Below, piece after piece: positions 10,387 through 21,365 of a DNA stretch of 58,362 nt. The stretch is taken from positions 84,147-142,508 of the forward strand of contig MU616564.1 of the NCBI GenBank assembly GCA_025201705.1. The letters are read 5' to 3'. Source of the stretch: Dissophora ornata (taxonomy: Eukaryota; Mortierellomycota; Mortierellomycetes; Mortierellales; Mortierellaceae). The translations under genes were made by a program, and so were the position numbers. The notes beneath the pieces are model-generated. The model saw nothing but the letters and a program-made list of their open reading frames with translations. It made no database searches and was not told the DNA's origin. The stretch's first letter is position 1. Every line of letters begins with the position of its first letter.

Positions 10387-11835
10387 ATGGCCCTCGAGAG
10401 CAACCTCGATCTGGAGCAATCCATCCATGCGATGGCAATATCTTCTCACGTCGAAGCCGCCAAGCTTGGCCCTGGCAGGTTTCCACACATCCCGTACCAG
10501 TACTCGAGCCCTTACTATCTCGCCAGCATGGTGAGCAGCTATAATAACTCGGCCACGGATCTGCACCACCACCAGCAGGACCAGGACACGGATCCAGACG
10601 CGCCACCACGCCCAGTCGGGATCCACTCCTTAAAACCATCGCTTTTGCGATACATCTTCTCTTTTCTCTCGGTCCAGCATTACGACTATCTCAACCACCG
10701 CACACATATCATTTACAACCATCTTGGACCTGCCAGCTTGGTATGCAAAAGCTGGAACGACATTGCCTCACCTCTGCTCTGGCAGGAACGCACCTTTCAT
10801 GGATGGAAGGCAGGCGACGAACTCAACACGTTCTTGCAAATGACTGAAAATGCCGATTTTTCGTCAACACACGAGTATGGCGAGTTTGTCAAGCGCATCG
10901 AAATTATCGACTCGCACGATGTTGTCGACAAGAAGAACGGACAGTTTGTTATCAATTGGATCACGCCCGATGTAGTCCTCGCTCTGTCGGAACACTGTAG
11001 TAAAAGGCTCCGGGATCTGACACTAGTATTTGCAACAGGGAGGCAAATCTCGACCGAGATCGAGGAAGGGATAATTCCTTGGGGAGCCCTTGCAGAGTCG
11101 TGTCGTCGTCTATTCATCCTTTCACTCGCCAACTACATTTGCCCTATCTTGCCTGTCGGAAATGAACACCCATTCCACACGTTTTCGACGCATACGAATC
11201 CCCTCACAGAGCTCGTGCTCAAGCGATGCAAGAGCATTCCTGCCGAGACCTTTCGACAGTTAGCACGTACATGCGGCAAAGCTCTGACCAAGTTAGTGCT
11301 GCTGGACTCGGACGAGTATCTGGGCACGGCCGAGATGATTGAATTTGCACGGAATTGCCCCGACTTGCGCCATCTCCACATCTCCTGGATCGAGTCCGTA
11401 ACACCCAAGATCAACGACGAGGTGGTACTCGAGCTGAGCTCCAACTGTCAGCGACTCGAATATATCTCGTTGCTGGATGCCAACGAGATCTCGGACGAAT
11501 CGTTCCAGACTCTGGCCAAGCTCCGGTACCTGCGCAACCTTATTTTGCCTCGGGCAGGAACGACCCAGAGCGGGATGGCGTATCGTCAAGAGTCGCTGAT
11601 CGCCCTTGCCAAGAGCTGCAAGAGACTTGAGCAGTTGCATTTGGTGGCGCCCGGAGCGACGTCCAGCCGATTTTTTGAGGCGCTACTGTATTGCCCGCAT
11701 CTGCAGGTTCTGGTAATTTATGAGCTGAGCAAAGGGCTTTTGATTGACCAGCGGTTCAAGACGCTGGGGCTTGCCAAGTATGTGGACCCGGAATCCTTGG
11801 AATCGTACAAGCTTGTCTGGCACAAGAAGACCTGA
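10387..11835 (+). CDS. F-box and leucine-rich-repeat protein
   Basis: Single-exon frame of 482 aa. Residues about 78-137 form an F-box-like helical segment (SLKPSLLRYIFSFLS, then SLVCKSWNDIASPLLW), the Skp1-binding module of SCF ubiquitin ligases. The remainder consists of degenerate LRRs of the cysteine-containing AMN1/GRR1 type (for example LTELVLKRCKSIPAETFRQL, LRHLHISWIESVTP, LEYISLLDANEISDESF), expected to bind substrates. The N-terminal 77 residues are low complexity with a His/Gln/Asp patch. An SCF adaptor role is inferred from architecture; the substrate is unknown. The ATG at 10387 follows a pyrimidine-rich leader and is the first in frame. A second, more divergent F-box/LRR gene lies at 48245-49876; the two share no obvious close similarity. 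Confidence 0.85.
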   Translation: MALESNLDLEQSIHAMAISSHVEAAKLGPGRFPHIPYQYSSPYYLASMVSSYNNSATDLHHHQQDQDTDPDAPPRPVGIHSLKPSLLRYIFSFLSVQHYDYLNHRTHIIYNHLGPASLVCKSWNDIASPLLWQERTFHGWKAGDELNTFLQMTENADFSSTHEYGEFVKRIEIIDSHDVVDKKNGQFVINWITPDVVLALSEHCSKRLRDLTLVFATGRQISTEIEEGIIPWGALAESCRRLFILSLANYICPILPVGNEHPFHTFSTHTNPLTELVLKRCKSIPAETFRQLARTCGKALTKLVLLDSDEYLGTAEMIEFARNCPDLRHLHISWIESVTPKINDEVVLELSSNCQRLEYISLLDANEISDESFQTLAKLRYLRNLILPRAGTTQSGMAYRQESLIALAKSCKRLEQLHLVAPGATSSRFFEALLYCPHLQVLVIYELSKGLLIDQRFKTLGLAKYVDPESLESYKLVWHKKT

Positions 11836-12045
11836 GGAGCGACAGGATGCAGCAACGACGATAGTAGCCCTATAGCATACGAGGGCCTCGCAATGATGTA
11901 TTAACACGTCATAGAGCGATGGAACAGCCGTTCGCTACAACGGATTCGACTAGAGCACGCACATAGGGTTTAAGTTCTAATATGTAGTTGAGCTACTACC
12001 ATTATTCCCTCTGGAAGGAAAGAAAGAAAGAAAGAAAATTGAGCT

Positions 12046-12705
12046 TTATTCAAGAATCATCTCTGCGACACCGTTGCAAATGCAGTCTGCTAAGCGCTTG
12101 TAGCCCTTGGCGGTATAGTGTAGACCGTCTTGCCAGTACTCGCTGCGCTCGTCATCTGTCATCAAAAGATTGTTGAAGCCATATTGAGGATCGTTCAGGT
12201 CGAGTACCTTTTTTTTGGGACAGGGTTCGCGGAGGATGCGATCATTCAATGCGTCTTTCATATCCTTTAAGGTCGGATCCAATCGATCAAAGGCATTGTA
12301 AGGAATGGTGAGCTGTAGGAACGACTTTAGCGTTGGCGCAGCAGTCATCATGTCGTAGATGCCCTGGTATGAGAGGTGCGCGACCTCCTCCTCGGCTGTA
12401 AGAGCTTCATCGTGGTCAATCCCGCCAAGATCATTAGTGCCAGCCAGGAACACCACATGGTGATATTGGTCCTTTCGCAAGAGGTTGGGTAGGCGTTCTT
12501 GAATGTGATCAATGGTATCACCATTGATCCCTGCGTTAACGAAGATGACATCGATATTGTTCTGTGGGTGTTGATCCTTGAAGAGGTTTGCGAGATGATC
12601 CGAGTACGGGGCAAAATAGGCTCCTTTGACGAATCCGGCCGTTAAGGAATCTCCAAGACAAAGCACCTTGACTATGCGACTGTCTGCTGCAGTGTTAGAA
12701 TCCAT
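12046..12705 (-). CDS. SGNH/GDSL-family hydrolase (esterase)
   Basis: Minus-strand frame of 219 aa from the Met at 12705; an upstream in-frame ATG at 12780 would add 25 residues that look like leader. All SGNH blocks are visible: block I GDSLTAG (nucleophile Ser), block II with NAGINGDT (oxyanion Gly), block III GTNDLGG (Asn), block V DGLHYTAKGY (catalytic Asp and His). These enzymes hydrolyse acyl esters, such as short-chain acetate esters, thioesters or lysophospholipids. No signal peptide or membrane segment is present, so it is probably cytosolic. Length and spacing resemble compact IAH1 or bacterial TesA-like members, but the substrate cannot be read from sequence. Confidence 0.9.
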   Translation of the reverse strand: MDSNTAADSRIVKVLCLGDSLTAGFVKGAYFAPYSDHLANLFKDQHPQNNIDVIFVNAGINGDTIDHIQERLPNLLRKDQYHHVVFLAGTNDLGGIDHDEALTAEEEVAHLSYQGIYDMMTAAPTLKSFLQLTIPYNAFDRLDPTLKDMKDALNDRILREPCPKKKVLDLNDPQYGFNNLLMTDDERSEYWQDGLHYTAKGYKRLADCICNGVAEMILE

Positions 12706-13136
12706 GGCGTTTATTTGTTTAAGCTGAGAGAGAGATAGGAAGGAGACGAATTCTGTTGCGCCATCGCGGCAAGGCGGCAAGGAAGAAGGAGCTTGTGTCG
12801 GTCGTTAAGCCACCACATCCATTCCGATAGCAGAGCGTTTGCTGGGCACAGTGATGCATCTTTTTATACGTGTATGTTTTGTGCTTCCGCATTAGGCAAT
12901 GCGAGGTTTTCGCCTCGCCAATAAGGTTGCGCGCCTGGTGTGGAGAGTTGCGAAGCGAATATCCGTAACTGGCCAGGCCAGCGAGACATCCAGTCCTGAT
13001 CACTTGTATCTGGCCGCGTTGATTGGCCCGCTTGGCTACACAGGATCTTCCGAGGGATTAATATTTGCGGTGTTGCCGAGAAACAGGCCAAGGCAGGCGC
13101 AGGGCAGGGCAGGCAGGTCAGGGTTAGGTGGGAGAT

Positions 13137-13172
13137 AGCGAGAACGAGCGAGAACGAGCGAGAACGAGCGAA
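13137..13172. repeat. Tandem repeat of GAGAACGAGC
   Basis: About three and a half exact copies of a 10-bp unit in the promoter upstream of the carnitine acetyltransferase. Confidence 0.85.
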
Positions 13173-13623
13173 GTCTGGCAATGGACGTGGGCGTGGGGTG
13201 GGAGGGTGCGCACGAGAGCGGGCGGGATACGAGAGACATGAACTGCGAGAGCAGGAGCGAGAGTCACCCCCCTGGGACTAAGACATCACATCCCCTGGGC
13301 AACTGAATCAATTAATCATATTTGGAATCCCACGCGGACTTCCACAGTTCTTTGTATCCGAATCTCGTCTTCCCTCTCCACAATGCCTGACAAGAAGCTA
13401 ACGACAGCGAAGCGACTGCAGATTGGCATCCATCCATGTTCCGGACCCAGCTTCTTTGTCCCGCCCCTCACTGTCCCTGACTGGGCTGCGTGAGCATTGA
13501 GTTTAGACGAACGAGAGACCTAGCGAAACACAGAGCCGGATGTGCATGTCCTGGAGAACCACATGGCTTAGTCTTTTAGCCGATGATATCAGCGCGACAT
13601 CTCTCCACAAGACCATGGAGGCG

Positions 13624-13630
13624 TATAAAA
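13624..13630 (+). promoter_or_regulatory. TATA box of the carnitine acetyltransferase gene
   Basis: TATAAAA in a GC-richer setting, about 306 nt before the ATG, followed by a C/T-rich tract typical of fungal transcription start regions. It is the clearest TATA element in the window, fitting a strongly regulated metabolic gene. Confidence 0.6.
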
Positions 13631-13935
13631 GGCACCCCATTCCCCCCCTTCATCCCCGCATTTGTTCATTACTCTTCTTCTCTTTCTCTCTTCCTTTCCA
13701 TCCACTCTCCGCCCCTCTTTTCATTCCCTCCCCACTCTTCTCTTCCCCACTCTTCTCTTCCCCACTCTCTAACTCTCAACTCTCTAACTCTTTGACTCTC
13801 AAACTCTCAAACTCTTAAACTCACACCCTCTTTCAATACACTCTCCACTCAATTTTTCTCTCATATACAACTCTCTGCTCAACTACTATTCTTCATCCTC
13901 AATCCTTATCTCCTCATCTCTTCAACTATCACAGA

Positions 13936-16900
13936 ATGCCGCCTCATAGCCTTTCCCAAGGATCCGTCCTTGCCGCAAGTCCCGCCCCAATGTTGACAAA
14001 AGACCTGTTGACAACGTCCTTCACAGCCTGTGCACTGCCCGTGGACAATGTCTCTGTCATGGACAAGGGCCAAGCCGAGCTGCCATCACTGCCTATCCCT
14101 CCCTTGGACCAGACCCTGACAAGATACCTAGAGTCAATCCGACCCCTCACCACCGACGAAGAATACAACCGCGTGGCCGAGGAGATCAAGCAATTCCAAG
14201 CGTCCGGCCAGGGCCCCGCACTCGATCAACGCCTGCGTGATCATGCTCGAGAGTGCGAGCAACGAGGAACGAGCTGGCTGGCCGAATGGTGGGATGAATG
14301 GGCCTATTTCACCCACCGAGACTCGTCCACGTTCTTTGTCAACTACTACTTTGGTTTCCAGGACGATCCTCGCATGCCGACGCAGACAGCTCGTGCAGCG
14401 TTGCTGGTGAGCCTGGCTCTGGAATTCAGGCAATTGATCGCAACGTAAGTGGGAAGCCCTGACATCGTTCGTCTATTTCCGGGCATGTTCATAAGTAATA
14501 GACAAGAGTTGGAGGGAAAGGGGATAATGAGGATGGGAATATGTAATGCGCACAGATCGAATATTTTGGGCTGGTGTTCGGCAATATTGTTATCTCGTCC
14601 CCGATCTCCACATCGATGACGAGTGTACACAAGCGTACAGAGAATCAAGGTTCTAGTATATGCAGAGATATGCCGTGAGGGCGAACGGCGTGGGCTCTTG
14701 TCTACGACAGGGACGAATGGCGTACAGCATGCCCAATCTTAATCATGATTTGTCCCCCTCCTCGCTCGTCACTGCCAAGGAGAAATGTTTGCTTGTATCC
14801 TGGAGGTCCCGGGGGGGGGGTACCCAGGCGTGCTGGGGAAGACGTACAACATACGCTCATGGGTGAGTGGGTGGCGACAAATGGTTGAAAGGCACGTGCC
14901 CCTTTCCGAAGACGAAAGGTGTGGTTGCGCTCCTTCCATTTTGGGATAACCGGCTAGATGCAAAAAGGGAAAAATGAAATGAAAGCTAAGGATAGACAGA
15001 GAGGGGAAAGAAACGCCGGAAAGCAAGAGTGCAAGAGAGAGCTACAAACGAATGACATCTCGCAAAGCAACGCCAGAACCTGATACTCACCGCTGCCCGC
15101 TCTATCCCTCTTTTTCTCGCCTGTGTACTCGGTCTTGCACCATGCAGTCGAACTCTGACCCCGGATATGGCCAGAAACTCCCCCTTCTGCATGAACATGT
15201 ACCGCTTCCTCTTCAACCACAGCCGCATCTCGGGCTCTCCCGCAGACACGTCTGTCGGCTTTTCGCCCGAGACCAACAACCACATCTGTGTTGTCCGTAA
15301 CGGCAAGTTCTATATCTTCGAGACCCAGCATCTTGCCTCGAAGCCATCTTCCGTTCTCAGCCCGCGCGAGATCATGATCCAGCTGGAGCGTATCAAGAAG
15401 ATGGCCGACGACGACAAGTCCTCGGTCCCCCCTGTCGGTATTCTATCCACCGGCCAGCGTGATCAGGCCGCCAAGGACCGCGCCACGCTCTTTGAGGCGC
15501 ATGCCTGGAACAAGGCCCACATGGCCAAGATCGAGACCTCGATGTTCGTCCTATGCCTGGACTCGACCTCGCCATCCACTTCCGAAGAGTTTTCGCGTGC
15601 CTGCTGGCATGGCGATGGAGCCAGTCGCTGGTTTGACAAATGTTTCCAATTAATTGTCTTTGCAAACGGCCGCGCTGGCATGAACGGAGAGCACTCCAAG
15701 ATGGATGCCACCCCAACTTCGCGCCTCTGCCGCTACTTGATCGATGAGGCCCAGGCTCGTGCTCTGCCTGATTTCCGTAACCTGAACGCCGAGGATTTGT
15801 ACGAGTGCGCGTCTGTTCTCGAAAAGCCCCAGCCGCTCAAGTTTCTCAGCAGCCCGGCCCTGGACAAGGCCATTACCAACGCGTTCCAATCCTTCAAGGA
15901 CACTGTGGATGCGCACGAGATGATCCCTACCGAGTTCAAGAGCTACGGCAAGGGTCTGATCAAGTCGTTCAAAATGTCACCCGACGCTTATGTCCAAATG
16001 GCGCTTCAGCTCGCCTACTACCGCAAGCACGGGGAGCTTGTCGCCACGTACGAGTCTGCTGCCACGCGCAAATACCGCCATGGACGTACTGAAACCGCTC
16101 GATCATGCTCAAACGAGAGCAAGGCCTTCTGTGAAGCCATGGATAATCCAGATGCAAGTCTCAAAGTCAGAGCTGCGGCTTGTCGCGCCGCTGTTGCAAG
16201 ACACGCCAAGTACACAGCGTGGGCTGTCGATGGGCAGGCTATTGACCGCCACTTGCTCGGCTTACGCTTGATCCGCAAGTCAGATGAGGAGGTGCCGGCC
16301 CTTTTTGCAGATCCCGTGTTTTCACGCACCTGCCGCTGGCGATTGTCGACATCTCAGATCTCGGACGATTGTTTTATTGCCTATGGATGGGGCGAGGTCG
16401 TCCCCGATGGCTATGGATGTGCCTACATGGTCAAGGAGTCCGAACTCTACTTCTGCATCACGAGCCTCAAGTTGGGCTCGAGGGAACTCGGGGAGCATGT
16501 CGTTGATGCTCTTGAAGATATGCGATTCACGTTTGAAGAGGTCCGCAAGATCGAGAAAGCTGAGGCTGCTCAGGCGGCCATCGTCGCAGCTGCCGCCGAG
16601 GCTTTGGCGCATGCAGAGCGCTCCAGAGAGTTGGCCATGACCAGCCAAAACATGGACGCATCCTCCCCCGCTGCCGCTGCTGGAGGACGCTTCGGAGATG
16701 AGCGTGTCGCACTTTCAGACCAGTATGTCTTGTCCAGGAGCCCATCGCCTGGAAGACCACCGCTCCCAGCTCCAAGAACCAGTCTGTTCTTTCAGAAACA
16801 CGACCCAGTTCTGCGAACGGCCCTGGCACGTAACGCTATGGCCATGGCCCAGGAAAAGTATTTGTCTGGTATTGAGGAAATTGCGTTCGAAGACGTAGCC

Positions 16901-17134
16901 GGATCCCCCAGGCCCCAGAACAGGACATTGCCGTCCTCGAGTAGCACGTCATCTTCCGCTTCGTCCGATAAGCCGGCGACGCCAGCTCCCGGTCGACCCC
17001 GTAGCGACTCTGGCTCCCAAGTCAGAGCCTTCATGGCTATCTTGATGGCTGAGGATGGTATCTTGAGTCGTTTGCGGCTCAGAAAAAGCTCGAGCCTGAG
17101 CAACAAGAAGTCATCTCCTCCACCCAGTCCTTAA
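13936..17134 (+). CDS. Carnitine O-acetyltransferase, YAT2-like
   Basis: Exons 13936-14444 and 15148-17134 (intron 703 nt, GT-AG) give 831 aa of the choline/carnitine acyltransferase family, which moves acetyl groups between CoA and carnitine. Hallmarks in order: LPIPPLDQTLTRYLES near the N terminus, WWDEWAYF, RNSPFCMNMYRFLF, catalytic His352 in GMNGEHSKMDA, TETARSCS at about 484, STSQ at about 570 and DGYGCAYM. The C-terminal 170 residues are Ser/Pro/Ala-rich and disordered. There is no peroxisomal tripeptide (ends PPSP) and no clear mitochondrial presequence, so a cytosolic or outer-membrane place as for yeast Yat1/Yat2 is inferred. It would export or import acetyl units during growth on fatty acids, acetate or ethanol. 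The join restores TRTLTPDMARNSPFCMNM, which confirms the intron. The TATA box and long C/T leader suggest regulated expression. Confidence 0.92.
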
Positions 17135-17345
17135 GAGGACGATGATCCGTTCTAGTATCTAGACATTTTTTTTTGTACATAAAGGAAAGAAGTTTATTAT
17201 GGTTATTATGGTAATACGAAAGGTTTACACTTAGTCAAGGTAGACAAGGGATCAAATATATTGGTTAGCATTATGGCCCTGCAATCAGCTTTGCCTTTTA
17301 TTCCATTCGCCAATAGCGCATGAATCTATGGTCTAGTCAAACAAG

Positions 17346-18987
17346 TCAAACAACGCATTGGACTACGGAAGACTGGGCAAGTGCCCAGTGCATAACTGAA
17401 TGATGCTCATAATGCCGTCCTTCGTCTCTGCCGCTCTCCCCAACCAAACCTGCTGTGGGAGCCATGAACCTACCACCCTCCATACAGTGGAGAGGCCGCA
17501 TGGCTATAGTGTCGATCGAGGGCAGAGGAAGCGATGGAAGCAAGGAACCATGTGCTTGACTTAATGACTGGCTCACAGACGGCGATGATGCATTCTCGAT
17601 CGTCAAGCGCGATAGTTCCACCACCGCCGTGTATCCAGCTGCAGCAATTATGATAGTACCCACAATGGCCAGATAAACCCGCGAGAGGGCCGCCATCACC
17701 TGCCACACCACGGTCAGCATGTCGTCTTGGAGTGTTTTGAAGTGAAGCCGGCCTGCATAGGCTGGCAAAAGCTGCTGCGTCAAAATCCGGACATCGCTAT
17801 AGGAAAAGGTAATCAATCCACGCCCCCATACTTGCTTCAGCGCCATAACCACCTCGAGATAGGAGAGGAAGCCATCGAACTCCGGCTCGCTGACGTAAAG
17901 CTTGTATTGCAGATGCCCTAGAAATCGTCGCTCCAGTTCATTCAGCTCCTGATTGGTATATCTGTTCCTTGTGAAGTCGGCCCATTCGGCATTTGAAAAA
18001 GTAGCGTCAAAGAGGTATTTGTCCGCACAGATGACGGCGACCAGGAAAAGAGATATGCTTGACCAAGGATCTCGCCCTCCTTTACTGTTGCCACTGCCAC
18101 TGCTACTGCCACTACTACCATTGACGCAGTTACTCCGCTGCGTCAAACCCGAGCTAGTAGAAGACGGCGTATGGGTGGCAGAGGAGGGGCAAGAAGAGCT
18201 AGGACTGTCTGGTATCATATCATTGTGTTCTGGTGTAGGTCCTGCCCCAAGTAAAGAAGTATCCGGGCTGTGATCCTGGTTATAGTCGTGTCCTTGGTCG
18301 AGGCGAGTCCTGCGTTTCAGACCTCGAGCTAGCCTGGCCTTGAACCGGTCAATGTAGATTAGGGCGAGGATGAGAGTGGTGCAGGAAAGTTGTGTGCGCT
18401 TTAAAATTCGTTGAATAAAGTAAAAGATATCGGTTTCGTCGTCAGGGGAAGATGGGCTTGAAGGTTGCTGTTGAGTGTTCTTGGGGTCTTGGTCCTGATG
18501 ACCCTGATGCGTGCCCATTTGCCCACCAAACAAGGATAATTCCCGGCCGGTGATCATGGACGCAATTACTGCCGCAGCCAGGTCTAGAATGTATCAGAAG
18601 CAGGCAATTGATGTAAGGAATAAGATGGCAACTACCGCAACCAAGAAACTAGCAGCGTCTTCCAGGGGAGTGAGTATGACGGCATTAAACAAGGAGACGA
18701 ACCTATGAGGTTGAGAGGGATACGGGTAAATTCGTCGCGGGCATAACCGTTGCTCTTGAGATGGTCGAGGAAGCAGTTGTACTCTCGCAGCGGCTCGGCA
18801 TACTAGGCAGAGTGGAGAGACAGAAGTCGAATGTCAGAGGCGGTGACCGGTTTGGGTGATTCTAGGTCGGGCATTGGAAAGAGCAGCGGCCCTGGTTTAC
18901 CGTAGTGTCGGACATGAGCATGCGTTCCTTGTCCCTGTTGGACTGCTCCTTCCTGGAGTGCTTTCTCTTGCGCTGTTTTGTCGCCAT
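17346..18987 (-). CDS. PHO80-like cyclin, possibly membrane-anchored (CNPPD1-like)
   Basis: Three minus-strand exons, 18987-18901, 18802-18703 and 18583-17346, join to 475 codons (474 aa). After a basic start (MATKQRKRKHSRKEQ), the cyclin fold of the PHO80/PCL group is seen: IQRILKRTQLSCTTLILAL then YIDRFK, a roughly 90-residue Ser/Gly-rich insert, then SISLFLVAVICADKYLFDATF, WADFTRNRYTNQELNELE and RRFLGHLQYKLYVSEPEF. This group binds Pho85-type CDKs. Downstream, VYLAIVGTIIIAAAGYTAVV is a strong transmembrane candidate. Animal CNPPD1 also couples a PHO80-like cyclin to a membrane segment, so a membrane-bound cyclin is a reasonable reading. Partner kinase and pathway are unknown. It is divergent from the small plus-strand frame at 19245. 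Confidence 0.85.
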
Positions 18988-19244
18988 GGCTCCTTTCTTG
19001 TTGATGGTGTGGGGTGGATGAAACAGAATTGAGCACCGTCGAACTTTCAAATGTTGAGACAAAACCTCTGTATTTACTATACATGGGTTACTCTTACAAA
19101 GGCTAGGCATCAACCCCTTCCAACCTGTTGGTCTTCCTCTCTTCACCTCTCCCCCCTCCCGCCGTCCTCTCCACGGCTCTTCAGCGAATCGCCCCGCAAA
19201 GATACCCTGACGTCGAGTCCCAGTTGACGTCATTCTCCATCTGT

Positions 19245-19601
19245 ATGACCTCCATCCAAGGTGATTATCAAACCGAGGTCTTTACGGCTTTCCCTGGAAA
19301 TAAATTTTCAGAGACGCTTCCCATGAACGAAATTTCACCCAATGAGTCAACGCCTTCGCCACGTGTTGGTGTTCTCAATCCAATAGTCCGGGTGCGCGCC
19401 GCTGAGAATGCAGAATCAGACAGACTGCTCATTCTGTTTGGCGAAGGCAACCCAGGCGCGGTGGGCCACGACCGCGCAGGCGAGTTCTGGGGCGACATCT
19501 GGACAGCAACTCTACCAAAGCGTCTGAGCAAGATACTTGGCAGCAACCTGCCTGTCAACTATGAGAAGATAATGCTTGCTCCAAGCCCTACCGTGGAATG
19601 A
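19245..19601 (+). CDS. Small hypothetical protein
   Basis: A 118-aa frame starting at the first ATG (MTSIQGDYQTEVF), divergent from the cyclin gene 258 bp away. It contains the relatively hydrophobic segment RLLILFGEGNPGAVG, and FWGDIWTATLPKRLSK. No domain is recognised and no signal peptide is present. It could be a true short gene, the first exon of a longer one, or the remnant of a gene in the degenerate region that follows. The opposite strand is also open (19268-19558), which lowers confidence. Confidence 0.35.
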   Translation: MTSIQGDYQTEVFTAFPGNKFSETLPMNEISPNESTPSPRVGVLNPIVRVRAAENAESDRLLILFGEGNPGAVGHDRAGEFWGDIWTATLPKRLSKILGSNLPVNYEKIMLAPSPTVE

Positions 19602-21365
19602 CAAGGTCGTACTCAGAGGAGGATTGGCTGCTGGCAATCGACTATCGAGTATGTCTCCAGCAGGCACAGGTGTCGGTGCGCTTGAAGAGTTCTGCCTTCA
19701 TTTGTGCCAGCATATGTTTTATTTTTGACGACACAAGATGATATGTGGTAGTCGCTTCCTTCAGCTCCCGCAGAACATTGTGAACGCTGTGGCAAAACCG
19801 TATTCTCCGATGAGAGAATGGAAAGGCGCGTCTGCTCCTGCACAAACATTCTCGGTTCGATTTTCGGATTCTGTGGCTGTGTCCTAACCGTAGTGCCTGG
19901 CAAGATATTTTCAAATGCTATGAACTTTTCCACCCTTCCACTCTCAATATCACTAATGCTCAACTGACTACATTTTTGGTGTCAAGGACCACAATGATAC
20001 CCTTTTTACTGTAAGGACCACCGTATCCCAACTTCGCTATCCTAAAAAGTATGGTCTCAGGTCAGAACCCAAGCGTCAATGGACGTATTCCTGGACCTAC
20101 AAGAAGACTTGGCGAAGATTACCGACGTATGCTGTGGCCCTGTCCTGTAGAAGGCATCGGATTTCGTTTTGCCGCGATTCAGAATGCCAGCGAGGGCCGA
20201 GGAGAACCCGGCTATCCGACTTGTCTCTCCCAAAATAAAAGTATTCCAAAAAAGACAACCGCACCATCCATCCCACTCATCTTACTAAACGCCGAGGACC
20301 ATTCGACACGCGTCTCTTAATCCAGTTCTAACCGTTCCCCAATCGACCGCTGAAGTCATCAGTAAACTATAGAACTTTTCATTTTTACTATTATTTTTCC
20401 AGACACTCAAGCGTTATTCTGGGAGTCTTATCCCGTTCTAGGAGTTCAAGGACGCGTTCAAGAGGCTGTATGAAAATCGGCATTGAAATTTATAATGCAA
20501 AGTCCATGGTAAGCATTCTTCTCTTGGAACCTATTTTTTTTAAAAAAATCCTTTTCTTTGGCCCTTCTCTTTCTCCTCTGTCAAATAAAGAAGAGGAACG
20601 AACCACTTTACTTACCGTGCATGCAGAGGGAATAAATCTGCGACGAAACTTCACAGCCTCCCATCATGGGTGCGGCGATGGCATGGTCGTAACAGCAAGA
20701 ACAAGATGCATGTGTGTAGAGCTGATCCATTAATTAACTGCACTTTTCAAAACATGGAAGATGGCATGGCCTAGGCAATGCTGAGGCAGGCAGGCGTTGT
20801 GTTAATTTGCTTCTTAGTTTCAGTTGAATGCTGCTGACCAGAATAATGAAATGAATAAGAACTCGACTTCCTAACTTCGAGCGCGTATTTTGGAAGAAGA
20901 TGTTACACCTTTGGCGCTGAAACGCGGGTGCGGCAGATTCAGTGCTCCTTTATCAATACGGCATAGTTGCCTGTGTGGTCGTGTATGGGTAGGTTACTTA
21001 GGCACAAATGGAAACGGCACATTACGGTGGAATTGAACAAACACAGTTCATGTCAAAGGCTAATTTGTGTTCAAGGAAGGAGTTCAAGGAAATGGGGCCG
21101 TAATTGGGAACTGATAGAGTGAAATTGTAGGTGGACCGGTCAGCGGCAATTAGTTCCCGTCTTCTCAATGACTGGTGTTTTATGTGTTTGAATCTTTGAA
21201 ATTCTCAGATCATGAGTATGTAGTGGGAGTGCACCCAGCTTGAGGTGGGCCACTTCCTTTTTTATTTAGTAAACAAGTGAGCTGCGGTAGCAGACCAGAG
21301 TACAATGCGCTCCTCTCTCTCTCTCACCTTGATTCTTAGCTCTCACGCTCTCTTGCACTCTCTTG
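19602..21365. other. Gene-poor stretch with one open aromatic/basic segment
   Basis: No complete gene is seen. At 19981-20238 (+) a frame without ATG reads as a Trp/Tyr/Arg-rich peptide (LFTVRTTVSQLRYPKKYG, then RQWTYSWTYKKTWR), which looks like a coding remnant. The rest, including AT-rich 20320-20560 and 20760-21300, shows nothing. Confidence 0.4.

Larger units (their letters stand above)
12706..13935. other. Divergent promoter region between esterase and carnitine acetyltransferase
   Basis: 1.2 kb with no gene. It holds GGCAGG-rich sequence (about 13081-13120), a 10-bp tandem repeat (13137-13172), a TATA box (13624-13630) and a long C/T-rich leader with repeated CCCACTCTTCTCTT and AACTCT units (13660-13930). 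Confidence 0.7.

Noticed and set aside
15167..15169. ATG at 15167 as the start of the carnitine acetyltransferase
   Set aside because: It would drop the N-terminal family region encoded at 13936-14444. Splicing 14444 to 15148 restores the conserved RTLTPD segment directly before this Met.
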